A DNA stretch of 64,000 nt from Nannochloropsis salina CCMP1776 (GCA_004565275.1 SDOX01000011.1:457881-521880), one strand, 5' to 3'; positions 39,092-51,124 are shown, counted from the stretch's first letter. The notes: a model not told the origin generated them from the letters alone. Numbers and translations: made by a program.

Positions 39092-41794
39092 CTACGAAGA
39101 AGTTGCGTCATATCTGTCTAGTTGCTCTTTTGAAAGCTTGCGGAAACGCAGGTTTGTTCGTTGCTCGTCTTTTATGCTGGCTACCATGGAAGGACTTCCA
39201 TCCAGGTCGGCTTCATTGCTTTTCTCTGATTCGTACTCATCGTCCTCTGTTAAATTGTACAGGTGTCGCCTGTATGGGCGCATTCCAATACTATTCAGAT
39301 GAGCCGGCCTAGAATCTCCTTCCAAACCAGCCAGTCCAGGCCTTTTACTTCGTCCTCCTTTAGAAAAATGCCATGCAAATACCAATCCCACTGCGATTAT
39401 CATGAAATACAATCGAATCCATGATAGATCTAATGGCTGGGATCTTTGATGGGGCAAAAGGGCTTCAAAAATAACAATTTCGTAGACATGATCTCGAGGA
39501 GGCAATTTAGTCTCCAAATTCCAATTAGAAGGTTTCCCCATGAGTATGGCAAAATTGCAAGGTGATCTAGTATTGAGGGCTGTTCCACCTTCAGATGCTG
39601 TCATCTCAGTTGCTGTAATGAGATTGTTGAAATGCATGCCGTCGTTCGACGTGCAATCTGCGCGGCCAGAAGGAATAACTGGAGCAAATTTCAAATGAAA
39701 TAGTAGAGGTAGGGGCAGATAAGTGTTGTGCAATCCTGTGGTATTCCAAGAAAAAAGACTTCCCCGTGCGGAGACTGCAAGAAGATATCCTCCAGGTAAC
39801 ATAGCAAGAGAGAGCGGTGCATCGCCTGTTGTCCCGATCGACATGTGAACACCGTGTCGGTGAGACGAAGGTTCTACTATGTACCCATTTCTGGGCCTTT
39901 GATCAACCCGTGTTTGTAGTTACAGCGAGCGGCAAAGCATGTGTCTAGACTTACCCTCACTTCGAGACGCAAATTTCTTAATCAGTTTACAACTTCCTTC
40001 TGCTGCACCACTCGTATCCGCGTACACATGCTGCGATTGATACGGTTGGCTTCGCCGCGACTTGGACATTAGTCTGAATGTCAATAGATCTCCTTGAGCG
40101 GTACCAGCGTGCAAGATCTGTGGAACAAGCGAGTCCACGACCAGAGAATGCAAGGCACCATGCTGCCCCCCGCAATAGGTATTTGTGGTCTGTTCGAGCG
40201 TCTTCGCGTTCAAGGACTTTACGTCACTTGACGTGCAGCGACGGGTGTAAGAGAATAAATACCATAATATCACATGTCATAATTAGATGTTTTAACAACT
40301 TACCTGCCAGCTGTGTAGAACAGCACATTCCGGTGGCGAATCATGGCATATATTGGTTGACCGGTAGAAACCGTCTGCAGGAGACCAAAAGAAAATGCGC
40401 ATTGACACTAAAGTGAGACCTTCATCAATCTATTCCTCGACTCTCACATAAAGGGGAGTAATTTAAATTCAAGACACGCATACGTTACTATGTCGCACGC
40501 CTTTCGGTCGACTGGTTTTACCTTGAACAAAGTCCCATTCCTAAGATGGGCCTGAATCTTGCCGGCTTTGTTCCCAGATACTATCATCAGACCGTGCGCG
40601 CGATTCTTGTGCAAAAGGACGCAACTTATTGATGCTAAATGCGCGGCTTCTTTCGAGGGTTGGTCCGTTAGCTGTAAAGTCCCTTCGTGGACTACATGAA
40701 TACCCAATCCGTCTTTTGATGTCGTATTATGCGGCATGTTAGGAAAGTTTACGATAGACGAGGAGATCGAAGGCATAAATGGCTGCTTTCCCGCAACTGT
40801 TCGACCTTTTCTGTATAGCTGAACTCTGTGCAAACTTAATGAACCGTCTTGTGCCCCAACGACCAACATGGCCTCATCACTAGTAACCATCTCGAACGCC
40901 AAGGTTGTTATTACCGAATGATTCTCACAAAGTGGGGTGTAGCTTCCAATCAAATCTCCACGAAGGTCATAGAATGAGAGCCATGAGTTCCTCCCGCGGC
41001 ACTCGGTGCCATCACCGATGCATTCCTCTCTCTTCTGAGGTTGTTCTCCTTCGTCATTCGTGCGAGCCACGGCCAAAATATTGAGGATTCCCCCTCGATT
41101 TCCCTGTAATAAATCATGCGTGCACTGAAATGACAACATCTTGATCGCTGTCACATGGACATTTCCTCTCTGCGCTCCCTTTTCTACAGCCTCGTCCCAG
41201 GTCTCGGCCGGGGACAGTGCTCCTAGGCGGATGAGGTAGTCCTCTGCCATATGCCTTGTTGAACGTGCACCACCACCATAGCCTGTGCAAGATGGGTGGA
41301 AGGCAGATCTTGTCCATTGCAAGCCAGCCGAATAGTCATCCACTTCTTCTGTCCTCGCCTTCGCGACCTGCTGTCGGAGCCGCTCCAGCCTTTTAAGTCT
41401 GTTAGACTGCAGACGGATAAGGTCTCCCAATGTGGCAATTTCCTCGTCAAGCGTTTGAAGCAAAGGGATGCTAGCACTTTCACTAGAGCCACGTGTGGTG
41501 GGTTTATTGCGCCAACCAAATCTCTGCAGTAGCAACGAAGTAATGCAAAGAAGAATTGAGAGATCTAAAGAATGCGCGCATGAAGGCTGCTTACACTCAC
41601 CAATGCAAGCGCAGGCATCGTCATAATAATAAGGATGAGAGATAGCCTTGAGAAGAAGCGGTGTTGTGTACTCATCTCCCTCCAAAAACTTTTCGAGTGT
41701 ACAACAGCTTCGGCTAGGATGCCTCCTTTTCAAAAGCAATTTCCCTCGAAGCGCCGGCTGTTGCCCAATTGTGAAAATTAATTGTGGTATTCTC
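39092..41794 (-). CDS. Beta-propeller-like membrane protein, unknown function
   Basis: Four exons can be joined in phase: 41794 (or earlier) to 40489, 40374-40304, 40226-39955 and 39876 (or 39873) to 39092; about 810 residues. The frame is open upstream to about 41794 without an ATG, so a 5' exon is missing. A hydrophobic segment (LSILLCITSLLLQRFGW) is followed by a coiled coil (LLQTLDEEIATLGDLIRLQS) and then blade-like repeats such as AMLVVGAQDGSLSLHRVQL, GLMIVSGNKAGKIQAHLRNG and QILHAGTAQGDLLTFRLM. Near the C-terminus a single helix (WIRLYFMIIAVGLVFAWHF) precedes a basic, polar tail. This suggests a membrane-anchored WD40/quinoprotein-like propeller, perhaps in the secretory system. I cannot name the family. 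A possible 36-base intron near 41590-41625 is in frame and may be retained. Confidence 0.6.
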
Positions 41795-42629
41795 GAAAAT
41801 CAGTCTCCTTTGTGGCACTCACGCGGCTGCCGGAAACCTTACCTGTTATACGGTACAGGTAGGGCACATCAAATTATTCAGCACATCACCTCCTAGCTTG
41901 ACCCCCTACAAGAGCCAAGGGCACGGCATACACTGAAAATTATTCAGGGTGAGCAAGATACTTGGATGAGTATGTTAATGCCGATGACAAAGCTAGTTCT
42001 ACTGTCAAATATTGCTTCTCTTTCCCCATATTGTTCTAGTCGACTCCTCCTCTCTGGTGGGGTTTCGAGGTTTCTTTCTCGTTTGAGATGGATAAATGCA
42101 GAGTGTGCGAGAAAGACTTTTTAAAGTGCGACGCTTTCTCTATTTCAAATCACTCATTTTGATAATCTCGCTTTTTGCCTGGAATATGATAGAAATTACT
42201 TGGTACTCGCGTTCATAACCAACTCGCCGAACCACATCTCGTTTGAAGCTTTCCGGGAAGTCTCAAGTTCAGCGCGTTCAATAACAATTGCTCTAGCCTA
42301 GAACGAAGACTATTCCATTAGAACTTGTTTTCAAACTAGCTGTTGCATACTAGCGGACGACATTTTGGATCAAATTTGACGAGATAACACGATTTGCCCC
42401 GAAGCTGCATCCATCCCCTAAAAATGTCGTGTGTGCGTCCTGTGCGGAGCAATAGATAATCATATATTTAACATCCCTTCTCGTAGGAATGATATATGTA
42501 TATGGGATAGAAAATTTTCAAAACATCCATGATCATAGAGTTCCATTTAAGGAATTCATGTGCGTTCTCGATAGCTGACAGCTCTTATTCTTTCCGCCAA
42601 CTATCATTTTGTCAGCCACAACCGTCATC
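41795..42629. other. Divergent intergenic region
   Basis: AT-rich DNA between two genes transcribed outward. A good donor (AACAG/GTAAGG at about 41847 on the minus strand) may end a 5' exon of the propeller gene. No other feature is visible. Confidence 0.45.
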
Positions 42630-44939
42630 ATGAGGCTCCTAAATTCGACGAAAGCGAACGAAATCCGAAGCTTTCTTGGCTTCCATTCCGCTATTCCTTT
42701 TTGCAGAGCTGCGAGTTATTATTCATCTGTGTCTTCTCCGTCATTGGAGATCACGTCCGTCTATTTTCCTTCACGGGACGGAGAGCATCGTCTACACACA
42801 AAGCGGGTTCGTGATTGTCATGACATCGATCGGCTTTAAATTTGGAACAAATGGCGTAGCAATTCTGTTTCGTATCTGATGGCTCCGTTTTATTTCTTGT
42901 TTTTCACTTTTTGATAGATCCGACAGGCGAATGCCCTCCCTGGCACCGCGTCTTCTCCTCGGCCTGTTTGCCTGCTCTTCCATGGAGCTTTGTCTGATGG
43001 GCGCGTGTTTTATTCGGTTAAAAGCCAGCGGTATGTTTTTTGTTTTGAGTCCTTGCTGCTCCCAGCAGTTTACTGGTCCATGAACAATGCATATCTGTGT
43101 GTGTACGTTCATTATGTAGTGTGAGAGTATTTCTTATTCATTCGCCATACCTCTTTCTAAACATTTTCATAATCTTCGATCAGAGGTCTCGGATGCTACC
43201 TTGCTCGTATGGGAAACTGCGATGTCTTTGTAGCAGATTTTCGAGGACGGGGACTGAGCAGGTCAGGGCGACGGGGTCGTAAGGACCGAGTCGATGTAGG
43301 CAAAATTCGTGATGTGGGAAGCCGCGCGTTCCGCTCAAATAAAGATCTTTGTCCTGAAGATGGCTGGCTGAAATTTGCTTCCAAGAGTAAAAACATGACG
43401 TCAAATGATCAGAAATCCATTAATGGGAATTTACGACGCCTCTCTATCATCCTTTTCCACAGACCTCCCGTATCCTCGCTCTCAAACTATGGCCAGCACG
43501 AGCTTATCATTGATGATGTCCGTGCGTTTAGCGATGGGGTTGCGGCACTGCTTGCAAGAGAAAAAGGAGAGGAAGGAAATGAGGGGCATACCCATAGTGC
43601 CAGACAACACTGGGTAAGCATAACTTTAGACTGGACATCCACTGGGTTCCATGCTCAGAAGCACGTGGTGACGTGTTTTTATCGATACATAAGTAGATCA
43701 ATCACGCATACTTTTTACCCTTTCTTAACGCCAGCTTGCACATTCCTGGGGCGGCATTATACTTTCATCTGCACTCGCACGGTTCGTGTTCGATACAGGA
43801 AGGTTTTAAAAAAAAAAATGAATATGAATTTCGCGCAATAGAGGTAACTGTGTCTCACATGTTTTTTTTTTGCATAATGTGATTATACCTCGTACAAGAC
43901 CGTAGGATTCTATCTCCATCGTCCATCAGATGCTTTCTCTTCACAAACTAAGAAGTTGTACCTATTTTCATCTTCCACTTTTTTTCGGTTCATTTCTCCC
44001 TGCGATTCACGTGGTAACTTTTCCCATTGAACAGATACCCGTCATATGCCTCCTCCGTCGCTTCTCAAGTGTGGTTCGGTGCCAAGCGTGTGATTTCTGT
44101 CAAGTCATGGGAGAAAGTCTTCAAAATAGATTTGGTATGGGGTCTGCTCTTTCCTTTACTTGGGAAGATTTACGGCTTCATCCCGGCGCGAAGATTCAAA
44201 CTCGGTACGTAACACATGATGTTCCTGAGTATACGAAGTAAGATATTATCAAGTTATTCGTGCAATACTGACTATCATGTGTCATATGAGCGTGTATTAA
44301 CCCCCTCGATTACCCTACGCTGATTGTGCAGGAGCTGATGATGAGTCCCTCCCTTTCTTGAGCGAGTGCTCGCTGTGGGTCCGAGGAGGGAGGTGGGTTG
44401 ACGCCAAGGACGGCTTCGACTACGCTGCTGGTGCTCAGTCAATGTCAAACTATGTAAGGAAAATAGACTAGTCTGGTTGGGCCAAGAGCAGAGACAAATT
44501 GACACCCTCTTGTCGTTTTTCAGACTGAAAATATCTCATGCTTGCCCCTCAAACATTTCCTACCAGCCGCCTACACTGTCCTTAGCTGGAGAAGGCGATC
44601 GTATCTTGGGGAACCCTCACGATGTGCTCAGGTCTGGAACATGCTTTTCTTGTCTGCTCAGCCTTCCTTGTTGTTTAAATCAAGCTAACGGACAAACGTT
44701 TATTTTCTTTGTACACCCACTGCCCGGGCTTCAGTTTTCTTAAAGAGCATGAGTCACAGGCCCCATGCCCGTCTTCTCCTACCACTGTGCCTCCTCCCTT
44801 TCAATTCAGAGTGCTCTCTAAACGTGGCGGACACAAACACGACTACGACCATTCGTCCTTTCTTCTACACAGAGATTGTGAAACCGATCATTTTCCTCTA
44901 GTATTGGAATGGATAAGGAAACACAGTGAAAGTAATTAG
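42630..44939 (+). CDS. Alpha/beta hydrolase (lipase-like), eight exons
   Basis: Exons 42630-42806, 42918-43030, 43184-43613, 43735-43802, 44035-44204, 44332-44453, 44567-44631 and 44735-44939 join in phase to 449 residues. The fold markers appear in order: VCLLFHGALSDGRVFYS (oxyanion loop), GLGCYLARMGNCDVFVADFR and GRGLS, the nucleophile elbow LAHSWGGIILSSALARF (Ser near 244), PPTLSLAGEGDRILGNPHDV (acid, Asp near 371) and GHKHDYDHSSFLL (His near 421). The catalytic triad is therefore complete, with Ala instead of Gly before the elbow His. The N-terminus (MRLLNSTKANEIRSFLGFHS) could be a mitochondrial targeting peptide. The set of motifs resembles lysophospholipase/PHA-depolymerase-like hydrolases; the substrate is unknown. 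The acceptor of exon 7 is chosen at 44566 because it gives the YPPTLSLAGEGD block; an upstream acceptor at 44523 also exists. Confidence 0.8.
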
Positions 44940-46022
44940 GCATCGAACGAAAACATCGCTAGCGCTAGTATACTTTAACATAAAATTGACTGCATTGTTT
45001 TGGCGCAGCCAAGCATAGCTACTGTGACTGAGTTTTTTAAAAAACAAAACAAATGCTTTGTTTGCGTACAAAAACTCAGGCTCATGATGTCTCGTCTCTA
45101 TTTCCACATTGTCGGTTGGTATTGCTGTTTAGTCTTTACCGATGCATTCATTTCTCCTTTTCCCCCCTGGAATATGATGCTTTCTTGATCAGTCTTTGTC
45201 TTTCAACTTAGCCTTCAAAAAGGGTTCATGCCCTAAGGCTTTTTTTGTTATCAATTTCATGGTAAGCCTCATTCACCGCGTCGTTCCCGAAACGATGTTC
45301 AGCTTGCTTTATTATGTAGCACCCGGACCCAGATGAGAAGGCGATTCCGAGCTCCATTGATAAAGTCCTTGAATGACTTTAGGTACTCTCTATGTAACAA
45401 ATTAGGTGCTTAGTCCAGTGTCTTCCTAGGCGCATGTCCTGGCATACTTGCATGCCAAAATCATGTTGGGGAAGGTGGTCAGTGGGCCACTGGGAAAAGG
45501 CTGCTGTGAATCATGGCTATCCCAATAAGGTCGCTCCTCGCCTTTCTGTGCTGCGTCCTGTATGTCCTGTCTCACATTGTGTATGGTCGCGTGCACTCGT
45601 GCCTCTGATGTCCAAGCGACGACTCTTCATCGAAATTTCCTTGTCGTACGAAGTATTGTTGCGGGAGGGGCTGTGATCGGGATGCATTTGTCGTCGCGCG
45701 GGTACATAGCCCAGAGCTTGTCCTGTGTGGCTTATTTATTAATCTCAACGTCATCAAGAGCGACCCCCCCCAGCCCGCGCATTTCAGCACGTGTTGGAAT
45801 GGGGCCTCCCGGATTACAGGTCGGCATTTTCTGTTAACACGACCCTATTTTACTTTCCCCCCGTACACTTGACAGTCACGGGAGAAAACTGCGTTATCGG
45901 ACCCGCGCGAACCAAGTCTCAGCTAATTGCTTCTTCGGCGACCCCCCAGCCACGATCCTTCCTCCTGTGCATCTTAGTCTTGTGGTGGCTTCGGTAACCC
46001 GCTACCGCACCTGTCGTCGATA
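44940..46022. other. Intergenic region upstream of the sterol methyltransferase
   Basis: About 1.1 kb, AT-rich on the left, with only short overlapping frames. It should contain the promoter of the sterol methyltransferase gene. I see no RNA gene. Confidence 0.45.
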
Positions 46023-47786
46023 ATGTCAAGCACTTCTGGTTCACGTTTTCCTTTGCTGCCAATACTGGTGTCATGTGCATCAGCCTTGGCGCACAAGCAG
46101 CTCTCTTCCTTCCCAGAACACGGCCGCGTTGCCGTCGTCGCCCTCGTCTTCGCCTTTTGTTTCGGTACGTCTCATGCACAATTGAAAGTTTAACAAACGT
46201 TTTTCTGCGGCGTGATAAGATGTCCCCAGATTGCTTCGCGAGATGTTGCTGGCGGTGTGCCGTCGGCAATTAATATTGCCGGCGCTCAGTGTAGATTCCC
46301 CTCTTCTCACGTTAACTGTCATAAATACTTACAGGTTTGTACGCCATTCTGTCACTTTTGTTGAACATGACATGTGAGTCTGACCCTCTGTCTGAGACTC
46401 AGAAGTTAATGGCCAAGTTCACATGCCAAGAAACCAAGCAAGGTATCAAAGTAGACTCCGTCATCGACGGATACAACAAGCTACAGGATGATGCGCACAC
46501 GACGCAGACTGATCGGAACAGTAACTATTCAGCCCTAGTAAACGCGTATTATGGTAAGAAAAGGGTTCTTTGGATTCTTATGATGGTTTCGCCTGGCGTG
46601 TCTAGACTAAACCGCTCCCTTCCTTGTGCTTATATTCTTATCGCGTTCAAATTGATCTGCGTAGATCTAGCTACGCTTTTCTACGAGTGGGGCTGGGGCC
46701 AGTCCTTTCATTTCGCCAATCAATTTCGAGACGAGAATTTCAGACAAAGCATCCGTCGCCACGAGTACTACCTGGCCTCTCGGCTTGACAACCTGCGCAC
46801 AGGCGCGAGGCTCCTGGACTGTGGGTGCGGGGTCGGCGGCCCGATGAGGTAGGAAAATGCTGCCTGGAGAGAGAGGACTCAGGCTGAGTATGAGGACAAG
46901 TGTAAATAATGAGGACAGAGAGAGCGGGTGAAATTATTTGATAAGAGGAAAGGGAACTTTGAAATAACGGGCTGCGCACATTTATCCCTATTTTTTCGCA
47001 GGAACATTGCTCGGTTCACCGGGTTGCCGGTCACGGGAGTGACGATTAATAAGTACCAAGTGGGGCGAGGCAATGAGTTGAACGCCCAGGCAGGTTTAGA
47101 AACTCTGTGCCGAAGCGTCCAAGGGGACTTCATGCAGTTGCCCTTTCCCGACGCCTCCTTCGACGGGGTCTACGCGATCGAGGCTACCTGCCACGCGCCT
47201 GACCGGACGAAAGTCTTTGCAGAGATCTTCCGCGTTCTGAAACCCGGACAAACGTTTGCATGTTACGAGTGGTGCCTCACTGGTTAGTTGATGGAGGTTG
47301 ACTGCCCTTGAGGCCTATGTCCTATTCTGAATTCCCCCTCCCCCCACACTCGCAGACAAGTTTGACAAGGAGGATCCCGCCCATCGCTTGATCAAGAAAC
47401 AAATCGAGGAGGGGGATGGTTTGCCGGACACTGCCTACACCCACGAAATGGACGCTGCGCTCGAGGCGGTGGGCTTCGATCTTATTGAGACCAGGGATAT
47501 GGCCCTGGAGATGACGGCCGAGGAGCTGAGGGCGGGAGGGAGGACATGGTATCATCCATTGACGCCCTCGTACAACGTCCTATCCCAGCGCTTTCAATTT
47601 ACCCCGGTGGGCATGCCCCTGACCACGACTCTTTTGAAGTGTTTGGAATTCATGCGCTTGGCTCCAACGGGCACGAGCAAAGTGCAGACAATGCTGCAAC
47701 AAGGAGCGATCGGGCTTGCCAGAGGCGGGGAGCAAGGCATCTTTACCCCTATGTATTTATGTGTTGCGAAGAAGCCGCTAAAATAA
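46023..47786 (+). CDS. SMT1: Sterol 24-C-methyltransferase
   Basis: Five exons: 46023-46164, 46335-46553, 46665-46848, 47002-47282 and 47356-47786; all phases agree (1, 1, 2, 1) and donors include GTACGT, GTAAGA and GTAGGA; 418 residues. The first exon encodes a hydrophobic N-terminus (VAVVALVFAFCF near residue 35-47), a membrane anchor. The sterol-binding region I is FYEWGWGQSFHFANQF; SAM motif I is LLDCGCGVGGPMR (near 170); EATCHAPDRTKVFAEIFRVL and FACYEWCLTDKFDKEDP are the other family motifs. The C-terminal sterol methyltransferase domain is complete. The enzyme transfers methyl from SAM to C24 of cycloartenol- or zymosterol-type sterols at the ER, in the pathway to the algal 24-alkyl sterols. 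Confidence 0.93.
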
Positions 47787-48413
47787 TTACGGAAAGACGT
47801 CGTCGCATCGCTTCAAAATCGCTGTGGACTCTTGACATGAATAGGGAGTGTTTTGCCCTGTCCGAAGGCAAGGGACAGGTGTGCGTGGTAGGGAGGGCCC
47901 TGGCACAGTGCTACAGATGGATGTGCACCTGCGGTGGAAGTGTAGTGCTGATAGATCCGAAAGAAAGGAAAAAGCGGAAGGAGGCACTGGAAAGAGCGGA
48001 TAGGAGGAAAAACGACACGGCCTTATACAGCGATGCCACGGGAACGTAGAGGGGCGCGACGATGGACATGTCTATTTGGAGAGAGACTATCTTAGCGGGG
48101 GAAGGGCCTGCTTCCCTGTGTGGGCATGACGATGAAGTGATGTGAGAGAACGCTGCGAGGGAACAGGGAGGAGGACGGGTGACGTGGCATCGCAGCCTGC
48201 AGCAACCTGGGTGGAGGTCAGAAATATTAATAGTATCAGTGTGATCCAGCTGTATTGTAGACAAAGGAAGCAATCACAAAAATGCTGCATCACAAACACA
48301 ATCTTCAAATGCATCGAAGCATATTCTTTGCTCGGCACATTGGCGTTTCCCCTTTCTATTTTCAGTCGTTTCGAAAGATACATGGACAACTTCGTTGGTT
48401 CGCTGCCCAATTT
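47787..48413. other. Intergenic region between convergent genes
   Basis: 3' flanks of the sterol methyltransferase and the PsbQ-like gene. Overlapping frames on both strands show no protein features. Confidence 0.45.
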
Positions 48414-49250
48414 TCACAATTCCGTTTTCTCAGTTTCTAAACGGACGTTCACGGGCTCAGTGGCGTAGCGGGTGGTCAAAACTAATTTCAGAACTTTTTC
48501 GAGTCTCGCTTGCGCCTCTGCAAATCGTGCAGTCAATTGCGCGAGCTCCTCATCCTTGACCTTCTGGTCATTTTGAATAGCCTTAGTTGCCAGAAGATCA
48601 ACCTGTTCCAAGCTTTCAATAAATTCGCTGTACGCCTTATCGGTATCTTTTTTTACAGAACCCTCCAAGCCAGCGATAATTCGACGGCAGTCCCGGCGGA
48701 TGTCCGACACGGGTGGAACGCGCAATGATTTCTTGACACCATAGAAATCCTTGGTATTAACGAAGTCTTCATATAGCTTCAATGCCTCCACGCTGTCTTT
48801 CACACCTTTCACACTCTCACGGATCTTGATCTCACTTATGACGGGAGATGCGGCGCCGGCGACACTAGGAAGGCTTAAAAGGATGCTCCCAAATGCGCCC
48901 ATGGCTCCCAGGGTGGTAGTAGCGGTTTGAATAAGCTCTCTACAATCGAAATATAGAAAAGTTGGAGAAAATATCGATGAAAGTTCACTTGTGTGATGGA
49001 GCTAAATTCGTTCCAATTTACGGACCTTCTCTCGAATCCGTTGTCGTCGTTAGTATGCGTGTTCGACCGATGAATTCGACGAGGGAATCCATCATTTCTT
49101 ACGGAAAAGTGAAAAGCCTCGATGGCTGCATGTATAAATTGACATCAGTATGGAAGTTGTTCAAATTGAAACTGTAGCAGATCCCTCTTCCGGCTTCTTA
49201 CCCGCGAGGAACACGGCCAAAATGATTAGGAGCCGCGTAACAATGATCAT
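48414..49250 (-). CDS. PsbQ-like thylakoid lumen protein, 5' exons uncertain
   Basis: The main exon (about 48935 to 48414) contains the mature protein: a hydrophobic lumen signal AFGSILLSLPSVAGAASPV with an Ala-Gly-Ala-Ala cleavage site, then four amphipathic helices. The layout KLYEDFVNTKDFYGVKKSLR, PPVSDIRRDCRRIIAGLEG, and two further helices fits the PsbQ four-helix bundle of photosystem II's oxygen-evolving complex. The exon is open upstream to an acceptor (gattgtag). A likely first exon starts at 49250 with MIIVTRLLIILAVFLAG, an ER signal peptide, followed by a GTAAGA donor; the transit peptide between them would come from one or two very short exons (one candidate reads IEAFHFS), which I cannot place firmly. 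The domain call rests on pattern, not a search. Confidence 0.52.
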
Positions 49251-49960
49251 GTCCGAAAGACAGTAACGGACGGAGACGTAGGATGCCTGCGTCTGCAAGG
49301 TAATAAAGTGAAAGCGTAAATAACCATTAAAAATGGTCTAATAGTCCGTCCCGCGGCGTGTGGGAAGTGCCCCGCGTGCCTGGCTGGCTGGGCCGAGAGT
49401 GACCTCAGCGGGTTTCGACACGGGGTTGGACCTCCCGCATCCTGAGCTTCCCGAGCCTGCAGAGCTCGCCAAGCGACTCCAATGTCACGCCGGGGAGAGA
49501 ACGAGCCAACTCGACACTATGTCGGACTGATGAAAATGGCTTTTACCCCTGTGGGTACGCTCGAATACTTTAGGCCGTTCGAGTGGATGGATTGGAAGTT
49601 GATATGTTGTGCTGTTGTGCCGCTAAGCATTTCTAGTTGGCGGCGCTCAGCTCGTTTGTTAGCATGCTCGCCCACAACGTGATTCCCCAATATTCCCATT
49701 GGCGCACACTTTGCACAATACAATGTAAAGGCATTGCTAGACCGTACTGCACCTTGCTTCCTTCGCTCTTTACAGAAAACAAGCGTCCATTTTTCGAGGG
49801 GTATGTGAACTTGTTCAAGAAAGATACGCCTCATGGGTTGAGGAGGGTGCGTTGCAGCCGCACGTCTGTCGTATGTGCTTGATTCGATCAATAATCTCAC
49901 ATTTACACGCCACCCATTGCAATCTCGTTAACTTTGTTGTACGATCTCATTACCACGTAG
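49251..49960. other. Divergent region with a GC-rich island
   Basis: Between the leftward PsbQ-like gene and the rightward phosphoglycerate mutase. The island at 49340-49505 is described separately. The rest is AT-rich and should hold two promoters of plastid-protein genes. Confidence 0.45.
49340..49505. ncRNA. GC-rich island, possible structured non-coding RNA
   Basis: About 165 bases are far richer in G and C than the flanks and contain self-complementary stretches such as cccgcggcgtgtggg, gtgccccgcgtgcc and gagctcgccaag. No frame in it looks coding. On the minus strand the island is followed by TTTTT at 49330-49326, a possible pol III stop, and contains gtgtcgaaaccc, loosely like a B box. 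I could not match it to SRP RNA, RNase P, snRNA or tRNA by eye. A structured RNA is one option; a CpG-like promoter island is another. Confidence 0.2.
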
Positions 49961-51124
49961 ATGCTCTGGTTGGCTCTGTTGGCATCGATATCGACAACTT
50001 TTGCATTTGTAGGACATCTTGGTCCCCAAACCGCATCTATTACCGCCACTGCCCGCTCGGGATCCTACCGGACTGCTTCAAACACCTTGTTCATGATGGC
50101 TGGGGATAAAAAATACAAAATTGTTTTGGTTCGCCACGGAGAAAGTACTTGGAATGATGAGAACCGTTTTACTGGTTGGTACGATTGCCCGCTTTCTATC
50201 AAGGGGCTGAAAGAGGCCGAGGAGGCTGGCAAGGCTTTGAAGGAAGCGAATCTAAAGTTTGATATGGCATATACCTCAGTGTTGCGCCGAGCCATTCACA
50301 CGTTGTGGATGTGCCTGGAGGAATTGGACTTAATGTGGATTCCGGTGAAGAAAAATTGGCGTCTGAACGAGGTGAGTCTTCTGCTCCGTGAATTTTTGTT
50401 TGTCTCAGTGAACCAATATTTAAAATATAAGCCTCTACTGCGTGTGTAAATTCCCACTTTGCTTTCTTCGCTGCACCAGATCAAGCAACACTTCGAGATC
50501 TGTCTAACAATGCAAGATTGTTCAAAGCTGTGTTTTTGAAACCGGTTGGACACCCCTGCCTATATGGAGTCTGTCATATTCACTCATCGTTATGCCTATA
50601 AACAACAGCGACATTATGGCGCTCTTCAGGGTTTGAACAAAAAGGAGACGGTTGACAAGCACGGCATTGAGCAGGTGAATATCTGGCGCCGATCGTACGA
50701 CATTCCTCCTCCCCCCGTCGACAAGTCTAGCGAGCACTACCCTGGCAATGACCCCAAGTATGCGGACGTGGACAAATCGGTACTACCTGTGACAGAGTCT
50801 TTGAAGACAACAAAGGCTCGTTTCTTGCCATTGTGGGAGAACGAAATCATTCCTGATATTAAGGCTGGAAAGCGTATTGTTATTGCTGCGCACGGCAACA
50901 CGATCCGAGCCCTCGTTCAGCATTTGGATAACATATCTGAGGACGTTATATGCGGGTTAAACGTACCGACGGGGGTGCCCTTGATTTACGAATTGGACGA
51001 GAACATGAAGCCCATTAAACACGCTGACGCCATCGCACCCCTCCAAGGACATTATTTGGGCGATCAGGAGAAGATTCGAGCAAAAATCGAGGGCGTGGCA
51101 GCTCAAACAGGAGGCAAAAAGTAG
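49961..51124 (+). CDS. Phosphoglycerate mutase (cofactor-dependent), probably plastid
   Basis: Two exons: 49961-50371 and 50609-51124 (donor GAG/GTGAGT, acceptor aacaacag, phase 0), 308 residues. The first 48 residues form a bipartite address: [20 protein letters not shown] is a signal peptide with Phe at the cleavage site, followed by a Ser/Thr/Arg transit stretch. The enzyme starts near [19 protein letters not shown], with the phosphohistidine in RHGES (near 58), and includes [15 protein letters not shown], the junction [29 protein letters not shown] and the second catalytic motif [14 protein letters not shown]. All active-site residues of the 2,3-bisphosphoglycerate-dependent family are present. 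It converts 3- to 2-phosphoglycerate, giving the plastid a lower-glycolysis step toward pyruvate and fatty acids. Confidence 0.93.

Noticed and set aside
49340-49505. SRP RNA, RNase P RNA, U-snRNA or tRNA in the GC-rich island
   Set aside because: None of the conserved motifs of these RNAs could be recognised by eye, so only an unassigned structured candidate is kept.
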